Below are positions 55,217 to 63,131 of a stretch of 64,000 nucleotides of DNA, piece after piece. The notes beneath the pieces are model-generated. The model was not told the origin of the DNA, did no database searches, and worked only from the letters and a program-made list of their open reading frames with translations. Source of the DNA: Streptomyces pluripotens (GTDB taxonomy: Bacteria; Actinomycetota; Actinomycetes; Streptomycetales; Streptomycetaceae); assembly GCF_000802245.2 (NCBI RefSeq), contig NZ_CP021080.1, positions 7,130,001 through 7,194,000 on the forward strand, written 5' to 3'. The stretch's first letter is position 1; every line of letters begins with the position of its first letter. The position numbers and the translations under genes were made by a program.

Positions 55217-56370
55217 CGGAGGCCTCCTGAGGTCGTGGATGCGGTGCGGGACGGCTCTCCGTGCGAAGGGGGCCAGGGGTGATCGCGTAGCGGGGGGCGT
55301 CGGCTCACCGCGGTGGGACCGAGGCCGGCGAGGCTCGGACAGCCCGACAGAGCCATGGTCTCCAGCAGTTCGGAGCGCAGCAGCCCGAGAACCTGCCCCA
55401 CCCCCTCTGCCCCGGCATGGGCCAGCCCCCACAGCACCGGTCGGCCGACCAGCACGGCGCGGGCGCCGAGCGCCAGTGCGATCGCGGCATCGGCGCCGGA
55501 CCGCACGCCGCCGTCGATGAGTACCGGACAGCTCTCCGGTACCGACGCCACGACCTCGGGCAGCGCCTGAAGAGCGGGCACCGCCCGGTCCAGCTGCCGC
55601 CCGCCGTGATTGGAGACCACCAGCGCGTCCACGCCGCACTCCACCGCGATCCGGGCGTCCTCGGCGGTCAGCACCCCTTTGAGGACCAGCGGCAGTCGGG
55701 TGCGCTCCCGTAGCCAGCTGAGATCGTCCCAGGTGAGCGTCGGGTCGAACTGCTCTCGGGCGTGCGCCTCGATACCGGAAGAGCCGGCCGTCGCACGGTG
55801 GGTGCGCTCGGTGAGTCCGGGATCGAGATTGACGGCGGTGACATCGGCAGGCAGGGCGAAGGCGTTGCGGACGTCGCGTCGGCGGCGGGCGACCTGCGGC
55901 GCGTCCACCGTGAGCATCAGCGCACCGAAGCCCGCGGCCTCGGCCCGGTCCACGAGCCCGGCGAGCGCGTCCCGGCGGCGCAGCCAGTACACCTGGAGCC
56001 AGCGCGGCCCGCCGGCCGAGGCGATGTCCTCCAGAGGACGGCTGGCGAACATCCCGACCACCAGCAGCGCTCCGGCCCGTGCGGTGCCCTCGGCGGTCGC
56101 GGTCTCGCCCTGGGGGTGGACCAGTCGGTGGTAGGCCATGGGGGCGACCCCGAAGGGGGAGGCCAGCGGTGTGCCCAGCAGTTCCAGTGCACAGTCCGGG
56201 TCGGCCACGTCGACCAGGACCCGTGGCCGCAGGCACAGTTCGCGGTACGCGGCCTCTCCCGCGCGCAGGGTGTGTTCGTCTCCGCTACCGCCCTCGATGA
56301 AGTCCCAGACCGGTCCGGGGAGGCGTTGGCGGGCGTGTTCTCGCAGCTCGTCGAGGGTGAGCACAGGCAT
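55213..56370 (-). CDS. hmo: Hmo-like FMN-dependent alpha-hydroxyacid oxidase
   Basis: 385 residues, TIM-barrel flavoenzyme. LVLKGVLTAEDA carries the FMN-contacting Lys, VSNHGGRQLDR the catalytic His and substrate Arg, and LIDGGVRSGADAAIALALGA the FMN phosphate site. In arylglycine pathways Hmo oxidises 4-hydroxymandelate to 4-hydroxyphenylglyoxylate. With HmaS- and HpgT-like genes in the same cluster this role is likely; lactate or other hydroxyacid oxidase activity cannot be excluded by sequence. ATG 56370. It is the first gene of the leftward operon, divergent from the ligase gene across 246 bases. Confidence 0.85.
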   Translation of the reverse strand: MPVLTLDELREHARQRLPGPVWDFIEGGSGDEHTLRAGEAAYRELCLRPRVLVDVADPDCALELLGTPLASPFGVAPMAYHRLVHPQGETATAEGTARAGALLVVGMFASRPLEDIASAGGPRWLQVYWLRRRDALAGLVDRAEAAGFGALMLTVDAPQVARRRRDVRNAFALPADVTAVNLDPGLTERTHRATAGSSGIEAHAREQFDPTLTWDDLSWLRERTRLPLVLKGVLTAEDARIAVECGVDALVVSNHGGRQLDRAVPALQALPEVVASVPESCPVLIDGGVRSGADAAIALALGARAVLVGRPVLWGLAHAGAEGVGQVLGLLRSELLETMALSGCPSLAGLGPTAVSRRPPLRDHPWPPSHGEPSRTASTTSGGLR

Positions 56371-56448
56371 GGCAGCACCGTTCTCAAGGGGCCATGACGG
56401 CCCATCAACTCGTCCTGGAGGCAACGAGCTTAGAGGCTTCAACGGAAT

Positions 56449-56460
56449 TGGTATAGACCT
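56449..56460. promoter_or_regulatory. dre-like site in the divergent Hmo / acyl-AMP ligase promoter
   Basis: TGGTATAGACCT, matching the DasR consensus at most positions, 79 bases before the Hmo-like start and 157 before the ligase start, so it could control both operons. Confidence 0.55.
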
Positions 56461-56616
56461 TGACGGGCTCCCGGGGGCTGTGCCACGGTCGGGCACCGAG
56501 ATCTGCAGGCCCCACACTCGATCTTCACTTGATGTCCCCCGATGGGCGCAGTGCGTCCGCTTGCCGCCTGGTGGTGCGCCACCACCGACATCGCGTGATC
56601 TCTGCGGGATGGAGCC

Positions 56617-58008
56617 GTGTTGCCTCTCAACGAACAGCTGGACTGGGTGGACCGGGTACTGCTCGCCGGTGCTGACGACACCCCTTGCCTCTCCCTCGAC
56701 GAGCCGCTGACCCGAGGCACCCTGCGCGACCGGGTCGCCCACCGGCGCTGCGAACTCGACGCCGTCGGACTCGTTCCCGGTACCACCGTGGCGCTCCGCA
56801 TGCCGCCGGGCCTCGACTTGGTCACCACCCTGCTCGCCGTGTGGGGTGGCGGTGGCCAGGCCCTGCTCCTTGACCACCGCCTCACCGACGCCGAGGTGGC
56901 CCGGGCCCGCGAACTGCTGCGGCCCCAACTGCTCGTTGCCCCCGGCAGCCATCTGCCGCGGGACCTGCGCGATCCGCCCCGAGACAGCACGGCGCTCGCC
57001 GCGGTCCCGCTGGCCGACGGGCGCCCCGCCGCCACCGCGCACTGCGTCGTCCAGCTGAGCTCGGGATCGACCGGATACCCCAAGGCCATCGCCCGCACCG
57101 CTGCCGACCTGGAACGCGAACTCGACTGCTACGCCCGGCTCCCCGAGTACCCCGCCGAAGGGCACCGGATCGTCCTGCTGTCCTCGCTCGTCCACGTCCT
57201 CGGTCTCGTCGGCGGTCTGCTGCACAGCCTGCACGCCGGCGCCGAACTCGTGGTCCCCGCCCGGATCACACCACTCGCCGTCCTCGACGCCGTTGCCCGC
57301 CGGGACGCACCGACCACCGTGCTGGGCGTGCCCTTCCACGCCGAGCTCCTCGCCGGCCGTGCGGACCCGCCCCGGCCACCCGGGCTCCAGCGCATGATCG
57401 TGGCCGGGGAACCCACCCGCCCTGGTCTGGCGCAGGCCTTCACCGAGCGCTACGGAGTGCCCCTGGGCACCATGTACGGCATGACCGAGACCGGGGTCAT
57501 CGCCACCGATCTCACCGGCCGTCACCACCCCTGGCTGGCCCCCGTACACGGCATGCGCCCCACCCTGGCGGAAGGGGAGCTTCACCTCGCCATGCCGGCC
57601 TCGCCCTACCTGGGCCGCACCGCACCAGAGCGGTGGTCCGACGGGCTCCTGCACACCCGCGACGCCGCGTCGATCGATCCCGCCACGGGACGCCTGGCCG
57701 TCCACGGACGCCGCGACTCCCAGGTGTCGATCGGCGGCCTGAAGGTCGACCTCACGGAGGTCGAACAGACCCTGACCGCCCTGCCCGGCGTGCACGAGGC
57801 CGTCGTCCTGTTCACCGAGGGGGCCATCGAGGCCTATGTCGCCGGCCCCGGCAGCGACCCCGACAGGGTGCGGGAACTGCTGGCCGCCCGGCTCGCCGGA
57901 TACAAACTGCCGCGTCGGCTCACCGCACTGCCGGCGCTGCCCCGCACCACCACCGGGAAGCTGCGACGCAGTCCGGAAACCCTGCGCGCCCACGCCGCCG
58001 CCCTCTGA
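56617..58008 (+). CDS. Acyl/aryl-AMP ligase (free-standing adenylation enzyme)
   Basis: 463 residues. P-loop QLSSGSTGYPKAIAR, MYGMTETGVI, the hinge-region GRRDSQVSIGGLKVDLTEVE and the C-terminal catalytic Lys in TTTGKLRR. It is shorter than CoA ligases (about 520), resembling stand-alone adenylation enzymes that load carrier proteins. The carrier gene 58103-58375 follows. Candidate substrates are Hpg or an aryl or fatty acid; the specificity pocket could not be read reliably. GTG 56617 starts it; this is the first gene of the rightward eight-gene operon. Confidence 0.85.
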   Translation: MLPLNEQLDWVDRVLLAGADDTPCLSLDEPLTRGTLRDRVAHRRCELDAVGLVPGTTVALRMPPGLDLVTTLLAVWGGGGQALLLDHRLTDAEVARARELLRPQLLVAPGSHLPRDLRDPPRDSTALAAVPLADGRPAATAHCVVQLSSGSTGYPKAIARTAADLERELDCYARLPEYPAEGHRIVLLSSLVHVLGLVGGLLHSLHAGAELVVPARITPLAVLDAVARRDAPTTVLGVPFHAELLAGRADPPRPPGLQRMIVAGEPTRPGLAQAFTERYGVPLGTMYGMTETGVIATDLTGRHHPWLAPVHGMRPTLAEGELHLAMPASPYLGRTAPERWSDGLLHTRDAASIDPATGRLAVHGRRDSQVSIGGLKVDLTEVEQTLTALPGVHEAVVLFTEGAIEAYVAGPGSDPDRVRELLAARLAGYKLPRRLTALPALPRTTTGKLRRSPETLRAHAAAL

Positions 58009-58102
58009 CGCGCGCCCCAGACCCGCGGGGGCGTCCGGCCGGGCCAGACACCAGCCGCGGCGCTCCCGCGCTCCACTCGCCTCCCCAGCCACAGGAGCAG
58101 CC

Positions 58103-58375
58103 ATGCACGAAAAGATCCGCACCTTCGTCGTCTCCGCCCTGGCGGCGATGAACTACGACGTCTCCGACGTCACCGGAGACACCGACCTGGGTCCCGCGGG
58201 CCTGGACCTCGAATCCCTCGCCCTCGCCGACCTGGCGGTACAGGTCGAAGAGGAGTTCGCGATCCGCTTCGAGCTCGACGACATGGAGAGCACCGCCCTG
58301 ATGACCCTGGACGAGTTCACCTCCGAGGTCGCCGGGCGCATCGCCAGAAACGGCCAGGTCGCGAGCGCCTCATGA
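58103..58375 (+). CDS. Acyl/peptidyl carrier protein
   Basis: 90 residues. Helix I IRTFVVSALAAMNYDVSDV and the attachment-site segment PAGLDLESLALADLAVQVEE, where the Ser of ESL carries the phosphopantetheine (usual D-S-L reads E-S-L). It lies 94 bases after the ligase gene and overlaps the next small gene by four bases (ATGA). It probably accepts the acyl group activated by the adjacent ligase. Confidence 0.88.
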   Translation: MHEKIRTFVVSALAAMNYDVSDVTGDTDLGPAGLDLESLALADLAVQVEEEFAIRFELDDMESTALMTLDEFTSEVAGRIARNGQVASAS

Positions 58376-58608
58376 CCCCGGTGACCCGTGACGAGATCGT
58401 CGCGCTCCTGGCCCGCTACGGGGAACGAAGCCCCGAAGAGGTCGGCGAGCACCTGGGTTCGCTCGAACTGACCTGGTTGCTCGCCCAGCTTGAGGAGTCC
58501 CGCGGTGCCGAGCTGGACCCGGCGGACCACCGGATCGACGGGATCCGCACGGTGGACGACGCCGCCTGCGTCCTCACCGAGGTCCTGCGGGAGGCCGCGG
58601 CACCATGA
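58372..58608 (+). CDS. Small carrier-protein-like protein
   Basis: 78 residues. It has the size and helix pattern of an ACP: ILVA-like helix I (DEIVALLARYGERS), then EHLGSLELTWLLAQLEESRG, where G-S-L replaces D-S-L and the Ser could carry phosphopantetheine. Acidic helix II fits. It is coupled by ATGA overlaps on both sides, between the first carrier and the KS. Two different carriers back to back suggest separate acyl and aminoacyl loading. Functional modification is not proven. Confidence 0.65.
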   Translation: MTPVTRDEIVALLARYGERSPEEVGEHLGSLELTWLLAQLEESRGAELDPADHRIDGIRTVDDAACVLTEVLREAAAP

Positions 58609-59693
58609 CCAGGGTCCAGATCACCGGGCTGGCGGTCCGCAGCGCGGCCGGAGAGGGCCTCGCCCCCCTGCACCGCCGGACGGTGGCCGGCCGCGCGCTG
58701 TTCCGACCCCTCGACCGCTTCCCCCGGTCCGGCCCGCCGGCCGCCGTGCTCGACGGCGACCCCGACCTGGGGACGGCACTGGCGGAGGTGGTCGACCAGG
58801 CTCGCGCCGACGCCGGCTACCCCCCGGACGCCCCGCTGTTCCTCGCCCTTCACGCCGACCGCCGCACCGCTACCGTGGTGCGGACCGTCGACCCCGCGGC
58901 CCGCGTCTACACCGGCGCCTGTGTGGCCGCCTCCACCGCCCTGATCGACGCCGCCTCGGCCATCGCGGCCGGGCGCCACCGCCAGATCGTCGTCGCCGCC
59001 GGATACCTGGTGGAGCCGCGGACCTACGCCCTGTTCGAAGCCGGCCGGGCGCTCGCACGTGACGGCGCGGCCCGACCGTTCAGCCGCGCCCGCAGCGGAC
59101 TGCTGCTCGGTGACGCGCTGGTGGCGGTGGTCCTGGAGGACGCGCGGTCCGCCACGGCACGCGGCGCCCGTTCCCATGCCCGCCTGGCCGGTTGGGGACG
59201 GGCGGGAGACGCCCACCACGTCTGCCGGCCCGATCCCGATGGCGCCGGCCTGGCCCGCGCGGCCCGCACCGCCCTCGGCCGCGCCGCACTTCGCCCCGAA
59301 CACCTCGACTACGTCAACGCCAACGGCGCCGGCTCCGCGCTCAGCGACCGGTCCGAGGCCGCTGCGCTGCACACGCTCTTCGGCCCGCCCCGCCCCGGTC
59401 GCCGCCGCCCCCCCCGCCCACCGATCGGCGCCACCAAATCCGTCCATGGCCACGCCCTGGAGGCATCCGCGCTGCTTGAACTCGCCGTCACCGTCGCCGC
59501 ACTCCACCCCCCGGACGGCGGCGACGCGTCGGACCGGCTGCCTGCCACCGCAGGCTGGCTCGGCCTCGACGAGGACTGCGGCATCCGGCCCCTGCACCCC
59601 GACGACCCGGCTCCCGACCGCCCGCCGCGGTGCGCTCTCACCCTGAACGCTGCATTCGGCGGAGCCAACACCGCGCTGGTGGTCGCCGTATGA
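58605..59693 (+). CDS. Ketoacyl synthase-like enzyme with altered catalytic His
   Basis: 362 residues, shorter than FabF-type KS (about 410). A nucleophile Cys is retained in YTGACVAASTAL (near residue 106) and the Lys/His region is retained in ATKSVHGHALEAS, but the first catalytic His of the usual NAHGTGT motif is replaced by Asn (VNANGAGSALSD). Decarboxylating condensation may be impaired, and acyl transfer or a partner role is possible, as for chain-length factors. Overlaps both neighbours by four bases. Confidence 0.78.
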   Translation: MTRVQITGLAVRSAAGEGLAPLHRRTVAGRALFRPLDRFPRSGPPAAVLDGDPDLGTALAEVVDQARADAGYPPDAPLFLALHADRRTATVVRTVDPAARVYTGACVAASTALIDAASAIAAGRHRQIVVAAGYLVEPRTYALFEAGRALARDGAARPFSRARSGLLLGDALVAVVLEDARSATARGARSHARLAGWGRAGDAHHVCRPDPDGAGLARAARTALGRAALRPEHLDYVNANGAGSALSDRSEAAALHTLFGPPRPGRRRPPRPPIGATKSVHGHALEASALLELAVTVAALHPPDGGDASDRLPATAGWLGLDEDCGIRPLHPDDPAPDRPPRCALTLNAAFGGANTALVVAV

Positions 59694-60235
59694 CGCCGCA
59701 CCTACCCACGCCCGACGCTCCGCCCGACCGTGCCACCGTGGCCGAGCCGTACCTGCTCGCCCACGGTCGCTGGACCGCGGACGGCGACGGACCACCGCCC
59801 GCCGTGGCGGGGTTCACCGGATCCCCCTTCAACCCGTCCATTGCCCTGGCGGCCGAGCGTTGCCTGCGCCAGCACCTGCGTGGGCCCCTCGCCGACGACG
59901 GCCCCGTGGTCGCCGTCGTCCTGGTCAGCGTCACCGGCGACCTGGACACCGACCGCGTGGTGGCCGAGGCCCTGGACACCGGCCGCCGCGTGCCGCCGCT
60001 GCTGTTCTTCCAGTCCAACCCCAACGCCGTGCTCGGCCACATAGCAGCCCGATGGAAGCTGCGGGGCCCCGTCATCTCCCTGGGCGCCGGGCACGGCGCC
60101 CCGAGCGCCACAGCCGCCGCGCTGCTGGACGACGGTGAGGCCGAACTCGTCCTGCTGTTGACCGCCGAACCCGGCGTGTCCACGGCCTCCCTCTACACCC
60201 ATGCCCATCCTGAGAACGGAACGGCCTTCAGTTGA
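59690..60235 (+). CDS. KS-like half protein lacking the active-site Cys
   Basis: 181 residues. It resembles the N-terminal half of a ketoacyl synthase (the ketoacyl-synt_2 type found in aryl-polyene clusters): FTGSPFNPSIALAAERCL, SNPNAVLGHIAARWKLRGPV. At the place of the TACAS nucleophile motif it reads LGAGHGAP, without Cys, and the C-terminal half is absent. A structural or chain-length role with one of the two full KS proteins is likely. Coupled by ATGA/TTGA overlaps. Confidence 0.6.
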   Translation: MTPHLPTPDAPPDRATVAEPYLLAHGRWTADGDGPPPAVAGFTGSPFNPSIALAAERCLRQHLRGPLADDGPVVAVVLVSVTGDLDTDRVVAEALDTGRRVPPLLFFQSNPNAVLGHIAARWKLRGPVISLGAGHGAPSATAAALLDDGEAELVLLLTAEPGVSTASLYTHAHPENGTAFS

Positions 60236-61857
60236 CTTCCCCCTTCCGCGGCCTGCGCGCCGCACTCGCCGCCGACCCGGCCGTCGGGGCTGGAAACGTG
60301 CTGACCACTCGTGTCGAACGGGATCTCCACCCCGATGCCCCCGCGCTCACCTTCGACACCCCCGTCGACGGCCTGCCGGCCTGGCAGCCGCTGTCCGTGC
60401 GGCGGCTCGACCACGCCGTCCGTATCCGTGCCTCTGCCCTGCACGAGCTCGGGATCCGCCGCCGCGACCCCGTCGCGGTTCAGGCGTCAAACGCCTCGGA
60501 CAACATCCTCGGCTTCCTCGCGCTGACCCGGCTCGGCGCCATTCCCGCCCTGGTCAACCCCTTGCTGGACGGCCCGCTCACGGCCCGCTACCTCGCCGAG
60601 CGCCTGGGACCCGGCGTCCGGCTGCTGGCGGACGCCGAACACCTCAACGCCCTCACCGGTCACCGGCACACCCCACTTGCCGACATCCGCTCGCTCGTCG
60701 CCGGCGACCCCGACACGGCGCCCACGCCCTACCGCCACTGGGGTGGTGATCCGATCGCCATCACCCACTCCTCGGGCACCACCGGGCTGCCCAAGGCCGT
60801 GGTCCATTCCCACGACAGCCTCTACGCCGCCATCCGCCACCGGCTCAGACTGCCCCGCCCCCAGGGTTCGCACCGGATGCTCAGCGCGCTGCCCTCCCCG
60901 CACGCCGCCACCCTGATCGCGGTCAACCTCGCCCTCAGCTTCGGCTCGGAACTCCTCCCGCTCTCCCGGCAGACCGGCCCCGACGTGTTGGACTCCATCG
61001 AGCGCTGGCGCCCCGCCAGTGTCTACGGTTTCGCGACCACCTGGACCGACCTCGCACGCCACGACCTCAGCGCCCGTGACCTGGACTCCGTCGCCCTGTG
61101 GTGGAACACCGGAGACTGCGCCCACGAAACCCACATCCGGCGCCTGGTGAACGCCGGTACCCGGGAGCAGGCCACACGCGACGGCCGCGTCCGGATCCCC
61201 GGATCGGTCTTCGTCGACGGGCTGGGCTCCACCGAGATGGGCCACTCCCACTTCTTCATCAGCCACTCCGCGGACTCCTCCCGCTACGGCCGCTGCGTGG
61301 GCCGCCCGCACGCCTTCGTCGACTGTGCCGTCCTCGGGCCCGACGGCGACGAACTGCCCCCCGGCGAGGTGGGCGAACTCGGCACCCGGTCCCCGACGCT
61401 CGCCCTGGGCTACTGGAACGACTCCGAGACGACGTACCGCACCCGGGTGCGGGGCTACTTCCTGACCGGCGACCTGATGTACCGGGACGAGGAGGGCTAC
61501 TACTACCACGTGGACCGGGCGGTCGACTCCGTCGACCTGCCCGGCGGCCAGCGCCTGCACACCGCGCTCTGCGAGGAACACGTCCTGGCCGCCTGCCCCG
61601 AGGTGCTGGACTGCACGGTCGTTGCCGTGCGCAGCGGGGATCGGACCACCACCGATGTGCTGCTCCAGCTCGCCCCGGGCGCCGCTCCATCGGATGACCG
61701 CGCACCCGCGATCCGCGACGCACTCGGCCCCGACGTCGCGGCCACCCTCCGCGACATCCTGGTCGTGGCCGACGAGGAACTCCCGCTCGGCCCCACCGGG
61801 AAGGTCCGCAAAATGCTGCTGCGCGAACGGCACCTCGCCCGGACGGCCGCCGCATGA
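60232..61857 (+). CDS. Acyl-AMP ligase / acyl-CoA synthetase family protein
   Basis: 541 residues. P-loop THSSGTTGLPKAVVHSH, the variant A5 region DGLGSTEMGHSHFF, the A7-like FLTGDLMYRDEEGYYYHVDR and the terminal Lys of PLGPTGKVRKML. The larger N-terminal domain and GSTEMG motif differ from the first ligase (56617), so the two probably activate different acids. TTG start overlapping the preceding stop (TTGA). In this operon it may load the smaller carrier or make an acyl-CoA for the KAS III. Confidence 0.85.
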   Translation: MTSPFRGLRAALAADPAVGAGNVLTTRVERDLHPDAPALTFDTPVDGLPAWQPLSVRRLDHAVRIRASALHELGIRRRDPVAVQASNASDNILGFLALTRLGAIPALVNPLLDGPLTARYLAERLGPGVRLLADAEHLNALTGHRHTPLADIRSLVAGDPDTAPTPYRHWGGDPIAITHSSGTTGLPKAVVHSHDSLYAAIRHRLRLPRPQGSHRMLSALPSPHAATLIAVNLALSFGSELLPLSRQTGPDVLDSIERWRPASVYGFATTWTDLARHDLSARDLDSVALWWNTGDCAHETHIRRLVNAGTREQATRDGRVRIPGSVFVDGLGSTEMGHSHFFISHSADSSRYGRCVGRPHAFVDCAVLGPDGDELPPGEVGELGTRSPTLALGYWNDSETTYRTRVRGYFLTGDLMYRDEEGYYYHVDRAVDSVDLPGGQRLHTALCEEHVLAACPEVLDCTVVAVRSGDRTTTDVLLQLAPGAAPSDDRAPAIRDALGPDVAATLRDILVVADEELPLGPTGKVRKMLLRERHLARTAAA

Positions 61858-63131
61858 CCACCGTGCACCACACCGCCGCGGTCACCGGGATCGGACTGTT
61901 CACCCCGCTCGGCCGCACACCGACCGAGGTCCACGCCGCCCTGCTGGCCGGGTGCGGTGGCATCACCGCACCGCCCGAGGGACACCCGGTCCACGGCTGG
62001 CTCGACCACGCTGGAATCGCCCCGCCCCTTGACGCCACCGAGGTACTCCCGCCCCGGGAGACGCGCTGCGTGGACCGCTTCGTCCTGCTTGCCCTGGCCG
62101 CAGCCGCGGACGCCCTCGCCGACGCCGGCCTCACCGTCGGACGCGACGTCCACGCCGAACGGTGCGCCGTGGTACTGGGCACTGGAGGCGGCGGACTGGA
62201 GACCTTCGAGGAGTACGCCCACCGCAGAGAGGCCCGCGGGCGCCCCGCGGTCAGCCCGTACCTGCTGCCCGGCATGCTGTTCAACATGGCTGCGGCCCGC
62301 GTGGCCATCGCACACGGCATCCGGGGCTACAGCGGCGCACCGGTGACGGCCTGCGCCGCCGGAGCGCAGGCCGTCACGGAGGGACTCCGGCTGATCGCCG
62401 CCGGACAGGCCGATGTCGTGGTGTGCGGCGGCAGCGAGACCCCGCTGCACCCCACCATCGCCTCCGCGTTCACCAACTCCCGCGCCCTCGCCTCCCGCTG
62501 GGACGACCCCGGGATGGCATCCCGTCCCTTCGACGCCCGCCGCAACGGATTCGTGCTCGGGGAGGGTAGCGGCGTACTGGTCCTGGAGCGCCCGGACCAC
62601 GCCCGGGCCCGCGGCGCCACCGGCTACGCCGAGCTCATCGGCTGGGGTGCCTCCACCGACGCCCACCACCCCACCATGCCCCGACCGGACGGCGAGGGCG
62701 CCGCGGCCGCCATGCGCGCCGCACTCCGCTCCGCCCGCCTCACCCCCGCGGACATCACCCATGTCAACGCGCACGGCACCGGCACCCGACTCGGGGACAC
62801 TGCCGAGGCGACCGCGCTGCGCGAGGTGTTCCCCGGCAACGGCCCGAGCGTCACCTCCACCAAGGGCGCCACCGGCCATCTGCTCGGTGCCTCCGGAGCG
62901 GTCGAGGCAGCGTTCTGCGCTCTCGCCGTCGCCGGGCACGCCGTGCCGGCGACCCGCAACCTCGACGTCCCCGATCCCGCCTGCCGACTCGACCACGTCA
63001 CCACCGCCCGCACCGGCCCACAGACCGCGGTCCTCTCCAACTCCTTCGCCTTCGGCGGACACAACATCAGCCTCGTGTTCGCGCCGCCGGGCATCCCGGG
63101 CCGTGACATCTCCCCTGGAGTGACCCCATGA
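61854..63131 (+). CDS. Ketoacyl synthase (FabF/KAS II-type) with complete active site
   Basis: 425 residues, the standard KS length. The nucleophile Cys sits in VTACAAGAQAVTEG, the first His in VNAHGTGTRLGD, and the Lys and second His in STKGATGHLLGASG. It catalyses decarboxylating Claisen condensation of acyl and malonyl thioesters on carriers. No ketoreductase or dehydratase gene is visible in the cluster, so the product of condensation may remain a beta-ketone. ATG overlaps the ligase stop (ATGA) and its own stop overlaps the HmaS-like gene. Confidence 0.9.
   Translation: MTTVHHTAAVTGIGLFTPLGRTPTEVHAALLAGCGGITAPPEGHPVHGWLDHAGIAPPLDATEVLPPRETRCVDRFVLLALAAAADALADAGLTVGRDVHAERCAVVLGTGGGGLETFEEYAHRREARGRPAVSPYLLPGMLFNMAAARVAIAHGIRGYSGAPVTACAAGAQAVTEGLRLIAAGQADVVVCGGSETPLHPTIASAFTNSRALASRWDDPGMASRPFDARRNGFVLGEGSGVLVLERPDHARARGATGYAELIGWGASTDAHHPTMPRPDGEGAAAAMRAALRSARLTPADITHVNAHGTGTRLGDTAEATALREVFPGNGPSVTSTKGATGHLLGASGAVEAAFCALAVAGHAVPATRNLDVPDPACRLDHVTTARTGPQTAVLSNSFAFGGHNISLVFAPPGIPGRDISPGVTP

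Noticed and set aside
55213..58122. A single 969-codon frame covering the Hmo-like gene and beyond
   Set aside because: Only the part from ATG 56370 has homology; the upstream portion is antisense to the ligase gene.
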